NCBI GenBank assembly: GCA_001790645.1
Contig: MGDB01000008.1
Span: forward strand, 1 to 10,480
Direction: 5' to 3'
Source: Candidatus Schekmanbacteria bacterium GWA2_38_11
GTDB taxonomy: Bacteria > Schekmanbacteria > GWA2-38-11
DNA: 10,480 nt
In this document: positions 5,713 to 10,480 of the stretch, one piece after another
Layout of the letters: every line of letters begins with the position of its first letter
How positions within the stretch are numbered: position 1 is the stretch's first letter
Position numbers and translations under genes: made by a program
Notes under the pieces: generated by a model
What the model was told of the DNA's origin: nothing
The model's input: only the letters and a program-made list of their open reading frames with translations
Database searches by the model: none

Positions 5713-7442
5713 TAAAGCCAAAGAAAAATATGATGTTGGGAGAACTCTTAGTCTCCTCAGAGGTTATAACGCCAGACCAGCTAAATACTGCCCTTCAGAA
5801 TCAGAAAGAATCAGGGAAAAGATTGGGGCAGATATTAGTTGATATGAAAATAGTTACTCCTGATGTAATTGCTGAAACCTTAAGCCACCAGCTCGGAATA
5901 CCTCATTTATGGCTAAGACCCGGCTTAATAGACCCTCAGGTAGTAAACATCATTCCAAAAGAAAAGGCCAAGCTCTATCAGGTAATTCCCATGTTCAAGG
6001 TCTATCAAAATTTAGCCCTTGCCATGTCAGACCCCTACGCAATGAATGTAATTGAGGATCTGGAAAAGGTAACAGGCTGCTCCATCCAGCCGGTTTTATG
6101 CAGGTCCTCAGACATAAAGGAATTTATAGACCAATATTATGATGAAAAGATGGGAATAGATACCCTTCTTGATTCTTTTGAGGAATCGTCATCTGTTCAG
6201 GTGGTTGAGGATTCAAGTGACGGGGATAGAGATGAAATTAAACAATTAGCAGAAGGAAGCCCCATAATAAATCTTGTAAATCTTATTATGACAAAAGCAA
6301 TCCGGGACGGGGCAAGTGATATCCATATTGAACCTGATCTTAATAAAATAAGGGTCCGTTACAGGATTGATGGAATAATGCATGAAACAATGACATCAAA
6401 AAAGGAAGTGCTCCCCGCAATAATCTCAAGAATAAAAGTAATGGCAAAACTTGATATTGCAGAGAGGAGGATGCCGCAAGAGGGAAGAATTCATATCAGA
6501 GGAGAGGGAAGAGATGTTGATTTACGGGTTTCATCAATGCCTACAATAAGCGGAGAGAAAATAGTGATGAGAATTCTTGATAGGAAAAATACCATATTTG
6601 ACCTGAGTAAATTAGGATTTACCGGGAGAACGTTAGAAGTATTCAGGGATATGCTCCACAGAACTCATGGGCTGGTCTTGGTTACAGGACCAACAGGAAG
6701 CGGCAAAACCACAACCTTATATTCAGCAATAAACCAGATCATAACCCTTGAAAAAAATTTCATAACTATTGAAGACCCGGTGGAATATCAACTTGAGATA
6801 ATTAATCAGATTCAGGTCAATGAGCGGATAGGGCTCACATTCGCCAAGGTGCTTAGATCAATTTTAAGACTTGACCCGGATATAATTATGGTTGGAGAAA
6901 TAAGAGATAAAGAAACAGCAGAAGTTGCAATCCAGGCTGCTTTAACAGGACATCTGGTCCTCTCAACACTTCATACAAATGATTCTTGCGGAGCTGTTAC
7001 ACGGCTTCTTGATATGGGGATTGAACCATATTTAGTTGCATCCTCGGTAATTGGCTCTTTGGCTCAGAGATTACTGCGTATGGTATGCCCCAATTGCAAA
7101 ATGAGTTACATTCCTCCTCAGTCATTGCTCGAAAGGGCTGGATGGCAAGGTTCCCGAAATACTGTTCTTGTAAAGGGAAAAGGTTGTGAAAAGTGCTTCG
7201 ACTCAGGATTTAGAGGAAGGATCGGTATTTATGAAATGTTTGAAATAAATGAAGAGATAAGGCAGGCAATAACAAGGAATCCATCTACTGATGAGCTAAG
7301 TAAATTAAGAGAAAAATCCGGATTCAAGAGTTTAAGGGAAGAAGGGTTAAGGCTTGTCAGAGAAAATTTGACCACTATTGAAGAGGTTACAAGGGCTATT
7401 TATGCAGAGGATAGCCAGAAAACGATAAGGAAAATTGCATGA
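5709..7442 (+). CDS. pilB: Type IV pilus / type II secretion assembly ATPase (PilB/GspE family) with MshEN-like domain
   Basis: 577 residues. The N-terminus (9-61) carries two 24-residue MshEN-type motifs, L-G-x-x-L-V...L-x-x-A-L-x-x-Q (9-32) and R38-L-G...Q61, separated by exactly five residues as in c-di-GMP-binding MshEN domains. Motif 1 starts with M9 rather than Arg, and the usual mid-motif glycines are E18 and K47. Affinity is therefore uncertain. The ATPase part is complete: Asp box I-T-I-E355-D-P-V-E, Walker A G327-P-T-G-S-G-K-T, Walker B around E397 (V-G-E-I-R-D), His box T413-G-H...L-H-T, and zinc cysteines C460-x2-C463 and C493-x2-C496. It should power pilin polymerisation at the inner membrane. 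The start is GTG 5709 overlapping the previous stop, with AAGGAG (5694-5699) nine bases upstream; ATG codons 8-9 are less likely. GspE cannot be excluded by sequence, but the adjacent PilT-type gene favours PilB. Confidence 0.93.
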   Translation: MIKPKKNMMLGELLVSSEVITPDQLNTALQNQKESGKRLGQILVDMKIVTPDVIAETLSHQLGIPHLWLRPGLIDPQVVNIIPKEKAKLYQVIPMFKVYQNLALAMSDPYAMNVIEDLEKVTGCSIQPVLCRSSDIKEFIDQYYDEKMGIDTLLDSFEESSSVQVVEDSSDGDRDEIKQLAEGSPIINLVNLIMTKAIRDGASDIHIEPDLNKIRVRYRIDGIMHETMTSKKEVLPAIISRIKVMAKLDIAERRMPQEGRIHIRGEGRDVDLRVSSMPTISGEKIVMRILDRKNTIFDLSKLGFTGRTLEVFRDMLHRTHGLVLVTGPTGSGKTTTLYSAINQIITLEKNFITIEDPVEYQLEIINQIQVNERIGLTFAKVLRSILRLDPDIIMVGEIRDKETAEVAIQAALTGHLVLSTLHTNDSCGAVTRLLDMGIEPYLVASSVIGSLAQRLLRMVCPNCKMSYIPPQSLLERAGWQGSRNTVLVKGKGCEKCFDSGFRGRIGIYEMFEINEEIRQAITRNPSTDELSKLREKSGFKSLREEGLRLVRENLTTIEEVTRAIYAEDSQKTIRKIA

Positions 7443-8485
7443 TCCCAATCAAAGAACTTTTGGAATTAGCAACAACAAAAAGAGCTTCAGACGTCTTAAT
7501 AGGGGTAAATCTTCCACCCCTGTTTAAGGTAGATGGAGAGATAATCCGCTCTGAGTTCAGACCTCTCGGAGTTGAGGAATGCCAGAATCTTATTTTCTCG
7601 ATGCTAACTCCTAAAAAAGTAGAGGAATTTGTTAAGAAAAAGGAGGTTGATAGCTCCTTCGGGCTAAATAACCTTGGCAGATTCAGGCTGAATGTTCATT
7701 ACCAGAGAGGAAGCGTTGCCTGTGCTGTTAAGATTGTACCCAATTTAATCCCTGACTTGGAAAACCTTGGTTTCCCTGGAATCGTCAAAGAATTTTTAAA
7801 GCAGAAATTCGGTCTGGTTTTAATAACAGGACCGCAGGGTAATGGAAAATCAACCACAATTGCTTCCATGATCGAAGAAATAAATTTAACCCGCCCCAGT
7901 CACATAATAACTATTGAGAACCCGATAGAGTTCACTCACAAAAATAAAAAAAGCATGATTGAACAGAGGGAAGTAGGCCCGGATACAGATTCATCTCTTG
8001 AAGCTTTAAGGCATGTTCGCAGGCAGGCATGTGACGTAATAATGCTTGATGAAATGAGCGACTTGGAAACCATAGAAGAAGTATTAAAGGCTGCTGAACT
8101 TGGGCAATTAATCCTTTCCACCATGCATGCCTCTTCTTCTGCTGATGCCATTGAAAGAATCATAGAAATTTTCCCTGAAGCGAAGAGGAATCAGATCGCT
8201 TTCCAGCTCTCAATCGCTTTACAGGGAATAATCTGCCAGCAACTCATCCCCAGAAAAGATGGCAAAGGCAGGGTTTTAGCCTGTGAAATAATTCTCATTG
8301 ATAAGGCTCTAAGAGGCCTTATCAAAACCGGTGATATTGATGAAGTTAAAAAATATCTGGATTCAGGAGGCATGAAAGGTTCAATCAGTATGAGAAAGTT
8401 TATTGAGGACCTCTTCCGCAAAGGAATTGTAGGAGAGGACTCCCTAAGGAAAAAGACAGAAAGAGAATATGATGAGATATCTTAG
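7439..8485 (+). CDS. Divergent PilT-family ATPase
   Basis: 348 residues, the usual PilT length, with a PilT-like N-terminal segment (A-S-D-V-L...L-P-P-L-F-K-V-D-G) and a C-terminal A-L-R-G-L-I-K-T-G segment matching the AIRAGA region. The nucleotide site is unusual throughout. Walker A is G131-P-Q-G-N-G-K-S-T instead of GPTGSGKST. The Asp box is I-E160-N161-P instead of IEDP. Walker B is L-D204-E205-M-S207-D instead of VGEMRD. The His box is L-G222-Q223...M-H230-A instead of TGH...LHT. The Walker A lysine K137 and a Walker B glutamate E205 survive, so ATP binding and perhaps hydrolysis remain possible. The N-terminal A-S-D-x-H-x motif has lost its His. ATG 7439 overlaps the PilB stop (ATGA), so both are made together. 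The role may be retraction, or a regulatory or accessory function like a PilU-type paralogue (inference). Confidence 0.88.
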   Translation: MIPIKELLELATTKRASDVLIGVNLPPLFKVDGEIIRSEFRPLGVEECQNLIFSMLTPKKVEEFVKKKEVDSSFGLNNLGRFRLNVHYQRGSVACAVKIVPNLIPDLENLGFPGIVKEFLKQKFGLVLITGPQGNGKSTTIASMIEEINLTRPSHIITIENPIEFTHKNKKSMIEQREVGPDTDSSLEALRHVRRQACDVIMLDEMSDLETIEEVLKAAELGQLILSTMHASSSADAIERIIEIFPEAKRNQIAFQLSIALQGIICQQLIPRKDGKGRVLACEIILIDKALRGLIKTGDIDEVKKYLDSGGMKGSISMRKFIEDLFRKGIVGEDSLRKKTEREYDEIS

Positions 8486-8501
8486 ACCTTATTCCCATAA
8501 T

Positions 8502-8561
8502 GTAGGGGTAAACCTTCAGGTTTGCCCAAAAGTTCGGACAAGGCTAAAGCCTTGTCCCTAC
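8502..8561. repeat. GTAG...CTAC two-hairpin repeat, copy 1
   Basis: A 60-bp element fills most of the gap between the PilT-like and PilC genes. It starts with GTAG and ends with CTAC. Inside are two 22-nt hairpins separated by eight bases: GGGTAAACCT-TC-AGGTTTGCCC (8506-8527) and GGACAAGGCT-AA-AGCCTTGTCC (8536-8557). GTAG and CTAC can pair, so RNA or single-stranded DNA would form a three-way junction. A second element with the same plan but different hairpin sequences lies at 10425-10480. Confidence 0.88.
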
Positions 8562-8592
8562 GGGTTTTATATTTGGCTGAGGTAAAAACAAT

Positions 8593-9708
8593 ATGGCTGA
8601 AATAGCACTAAATCTTCCTGACATAAAAGAGATTTTCGGGAAATTAAAAGGAATTAACCTATTCAAGAAAAGGGTTAAACTCAGGGACATAATTTGTTTC
8701 ACAAACCAGCTTGAAGTTATGACAGAGATGGGGACAGGCCTGGTTCCTTCTCTTAAAGCCTTATATGAACAGACAGAAAATGAGACACTCAAAGAAGCAA
8801 TTAAGACAATCGTTGTTGATGTAGAAGAGGGAAAAATGCTTTCTCATGCAATGGGAAAGCATCCCAAAGTCTTTTCAAATGTCTATGCCAGCATGATAAA
8901 AGCCGGAGAGACTGGAGGAGTCCTAAATGAGATGCTAAAGAGGCTTACAGTCTTTCAGGAAAAATGGGAAAAAATGATATCAAGTCTAAAATCTGCCACC
9001 ACATATCCCATGATACTAATAGGATTTGCTTTTACTGTTGTGATTTTCATGGTCTCTTTTGTTCTCCCGAGGTTTGTTGGAATATTCCACGGGCAAGAAA
9101 GTCTTCTTCCAGCGCCTACAAGAATTCTTTTGAATCTTACCGGTTTCTTCAAGAGCTATTGGTATCTTGTTATGATTTTTATTCTTATGATTATAGGAGG
9201 CGTTCATTATTTCCTAAAGCAGGAAAAAGGAGGTTATCTTCTCGATAAGTTTAAGATCAAAGCCCCGTTAATAGGAAAACTTTATCAGAACATATATGTC
9301 GGAAGAATAATGCGAATTATCGGGGTTATGCTTGATGCAGGAATACCACTGCTCGAAGGGGTACAAGTTACGAGGGCTACTATGGATAACAGACTATACG
9401 CCAGTTTCATAGACGATGTAATGGATAATATTAAGAGAGGAATAGGGATTTCTACTCCATTTAATGAGAGCCCGCTAATCCCCGCCACAATAAAGCAGAT
9501 GGTTAAAACTGGAGAGGCATCAGGGGCATTAGGCAGAGTCATGATGAGGATGGCTGATTTCTATGATGAAGAGTCTGAAAGATACATAAAAAAACTTACA
9601 ACCTTTATTGAACCGGCAATGATTGTTTGCGTGGGAGCAATTATAGCATTTATTGCCATGTCAATCATACTTCCAATATTCAAGATGTCATCAACAGTTG
9701 GGAAGTAA
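8593..9708 (+). CDS. pilC: Inner-membrane platform protein, PilC/GspF family
   Basis: 371 residues with the typical duplicated T2SSF domain. The first copy spans about 33-160 with A-G-E-T-G-G (104-109). The second spans about 235-365 with T-G-E-A-S-G (306-311) and E340-P341 before the last helix. Three membrane segments are at about 139-159, 189-207 and 343-363, as expected. The N-terminal tail before the first domain is short, so the protein is somewhat smaller than the usual 400 or so residues. It anchors the PilB/PilT motors to the inner membrane and helps load pilin. The start is ATG 8593, preceded at about ten bases by GAGG, a modest ribosome binding site. It is separated from the PilT-like gene by a 107-bp gap holding a repeat, and from the pilin gene by 74 bp. 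PilC and GspF cannot be separated with certainty by sequence. Confidence 0.92.
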   Translation: MAEIALNLPDIKEIFGKLKGINLFKKRVKLRDIICFTNQLEVMTEMGTGLVPSLKALYEQTENETLKEAIKTIVVDVEEGKMLSHAMGKHPKVFSNVYASMIKAGETGGVLNEMLKRLTVFQEKWEKMISSLKSATTYPMILIGFAFTVVIFMVSFVLPRFVGIFHGQESLLPAPTRILLNLTGFFKSYWYLVMIFILMIIGGVHYFLKQEKGGYLLDKFKIKAPLIGKLYQNIYVGRIMRIIGVMLDAGIPLLEGVQVTRATMDNRLYASFIDDVMDNIKRGIGISTPFNESPLIPATIKQMVKTGEASGALGRVMMRMADFYDEESERYIKKLTTFIEPAMIVCVGAIIAFIAMSIILPIFKMSSTVGK

Positions 9709-9725
9709 GGGGACAATGATAATTT

Positions 9726-9751
9726 GTAGGGGTCAATCTCTGTGTTGACCC
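9726..9751. repeat. Half of a GTAG-type hairpin repeat before the pilin gene
   Basis: GTAG (9726-9729) is followed by a hairpin with 7-bp arms, GGGTCAA (9730-9736) and TTGACCC (9745-9751), and an eight-base loop. The second hairpin and closing CTAC seen in the full elements at 8502 and 10425 are absent. It ends about 16 bases before the pilin ribosome binding site, so it could also form a leader hairpin of the pilin mRNA. Confidence 0.65.
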
Positions 9752-9766
9752 TCTTAATTCCAAAGG

Positions 9767-9777
9767 AAAGGAGGTGA
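9767..9777 (+). promoter_or_regulatory. Very strong ribosome binding site of the pilin gene
   Basis: AAAGGAGGTGA is an essentially full-length match to the 3' end of bacterial 16S rRNA, with its GGAGG core eight bases before the ATG at 9783. The other genes here have partial sites of 5-7 bases, or none. This predicts much higher translation of the pilin, as expected for the major subunit of a filament. Confidence 0.85.
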
Positions 9778-9782
9778 GATAA

Positions 9783-10319
9783 ATGAAAAAATTGTTAAAT
9801 GAGAAAAAGGGGTTTACCCTGATCGAGCTATTGTTAGTGGTAATCGTGCTCGGTATATTAGCAGCTCTGGCTATTCCGCAGTTTACTGATGCATCAAAGG
9901 ATACAAAAGAAGCATCATTGAAACAGGACCTCAGCATGATGAGGGATGCTATAGAGCGTTACTATCACCAGCATGGTAACAATTATCCAGGCGCTGTGGA
10001 TGAGACTGATGGTGTGGGCGCTCCTGCAAATGCTACTGCAGCAGCAACAGCTTTTACTAAACAGCTTACCCAATATTCAAATAAGGATGGAAAGATTTCA
10101 GCAACTTTGGATAAAGTCAATTACCCTTACGGGCCTTATTTGAAGACAGGGCTCCCAGTGAATCCTCTGCCTGCTTCAGGCAATCCTGTAAGTACAGTAA
10201 CGGCTGATATTACAGCTACGACTACTATTACTTCGGATGCATCTCCAACTACAGGATGGAAGTTTGCTACACTAACTGGCCAGTTGATTACAAATAATTC
10301 TTCATATGAAACCTGGTAA
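9783..10319 (+). CDS. Type IV pilin / type II-like pseudopilin, probable major subunit
   Basis: 178 residues. A short positively charged leader (M-K-K-L-L-N-E-K-K-G10) ends at the prepilin peptidase site before F11-T-L-I-E15-L, giving a mature protein of 168 residues with the conserved Glu at +5. The hydrophobic helix runs to about residue 31, followed by I-P-Q-F and an amphipathic helical stretch. The globular part has G-P-Y-L-K-T-G-L-P-V-N-P (117-128) and a C-terminal G-W-K-F...T-G-Q-L pattern, typical of GspG-like pseudopilins in many environmental bacteria. It is rich in Thr, Ala and Ser at 76-95 and 134-157, and has no cysteine, so no PilA/PilE-type disulfide loop. The very strong ribosome binding site suggests a major subunit. 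No prepilin peptidase lies in the window. Whether it forms a long pilus or a short pseudopilus cannot be read from sequence. Confidence 0.9.
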   Translation: MKKLLNEKKGFTLIELLLVVIVLGILAALAIPQFTDASKDTKEASLKQDLSMMRDAIERYYHQHGNNYPGAVDETDGVGAPANATAAATAFTKQLTQYSNKDGKISATLDKVNYPYGPYLKTGLPVNPLPASGNPVSTVTADITATTTITSDASPTTGWKFATLTGQLITNNSSYETW

Positions 10320-10332
10320 AGAAGAATTATTC

Positions 10333-10371
10333 TGTGATGGTGGCTCCGGAAAACCCGGAGCTACTGTCACA
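10333..10371 (+). terminator. Strong stem-loop after the pilin gene (mRNA 3' hairpin, not a classical terminator)
   Basis: A 17-bp stem (10333-10349 with 10355-10371) has no unpaired positions, three G-U wobbles on the RNA level and a five-base loop AAAAC. It starts 14 bases after the pilin stop codon. There is no T-tract after it, so intrinsic termination is doubtful. It could instead protect the pilin message from 3' decay, or partly attenuate transcription into genes beyond the window. An imperfect palindrome around AGTTTAAACT (10376-10402) follows. Confidence 0.6.
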
Positions 10372-10424
10372 GGCTGGTACAGGGTAGTTTAAACTGTGTA
10401 CCTTTAGTTATTCAGACTCAACTG

Positions 10425-10480
10425 GTAGTCGCAGGCTTTAGCCTGCGGAGAATATGACGCAACCTAAAGGTTGCGGCTAC
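10425..10480. repeat. GTAG...CTAC two-hairpin repeat, copy 2
   Basis: 56 bp with the same plan as the element at 8502: GTAG, an 18-nt hairpin CGCAGGCT-TT-AGCCTGCG (10430-10447), ten spacer bases, a second 18-nt hairpin CGCAACCT-AA-AGGTTGCG (10458-10475), then CTAC at the last four bases of the window. The hairpin sequences are unlike copy 1, so the architecture rather than the sequence is what the copies share. More sequence beyond the window could belong to it. Confidence 0.88.

Noticed and set aside
9695..9723. Separate sigma-70 promoter before the pilin gene (GATAAT at 9718-9723)
   Set aside because: No acceptable -35 hexamer at 16-18 bp spacing, and no -24/-12 motif. AT-rich sequence gives such -10 matches often.

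Overview
The window is AT-rich bacterial DNA. Its core is a type IV pilus / type II secretion-like assembly cluster on the + strand, preceded by a signalling module that appears to share its operon. A sigma-54 type promoter, an HD-GYP protein, a PilB-type ATPase with an N-terminal MshEN-like domain, and a class III (pseudo)pilin point to a free-living diderm bacterium. The intergenic space is crowded with short palindromic repeats, a style I associate with genomes of poorly cultivated lineages (Omnitrophota, Nitrospirota, Schekmanbacteria, some Desulfobacterota). The sequence alone does not fix the phylum.

Layout. (1) Positions 2-1086, minus strand: two neighbouring paralogous genes of an ATC-hydrolase-like cysteine-containing family. 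The second is cut by the window edge. A three-hairpin repeat and a fold-back repeat lie between them. (2) Positions 1087-1761: a 675-bp intergenic region with a possible sigma-70 promoter for the minus-strand genes, two families of palindromic repeats, and a textbook -24/-12 (sigma-54) promoter reading toward the + strand operon. (3) Positions 1762-5712: signalling genes, namely a membrane histidine kinase with a PAS domain, a single-domain response regulator, a PocR-GAF-HD-GYP protein and a STAS-domain protein. (4) Positions 5709-10319: PilB/GspE-type assembly ATPase, a divergent PilT-type ATPase, the PilC/GspF inner-membrane platform protein and a (pseudo)pilin. (5) Positions 10320-10480: a strong hairpin after the pilin gene, then a two-hairpin GTAG...CTAC repeat ending at the last base.

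How the genes may work together (inference). The kinase and receiver form a phosphorelay with no DNA-binding output of their own. The HD-GYP domain keeps its HD and GYP motifs and should hydrolyse c-di-GMP. The PilB N-terminus carries two 24-residue MshEN-like motifs with the usual 5-residue spacer, so the HD-GYP protein could set the c-di-GMP level read by the pilus motor. Genes from the HD-GYP to PilT overlap by 1-4 nt or nearly abut, so this part is tightly coupled. The PilT is odd: each of its four nucleotide-site motifs departs from the family consensus.

The most unusual DNA-level observation is a 20-bp palindrome (CCTGCCTGCCGGCAGGCAGG) found twice. Each copy sits in the loop of a different larger hairpin, and one of those host hairpins has an uninterrupted copy elsewhere in the same window. 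This looks like a very small element nested inside other repeats.
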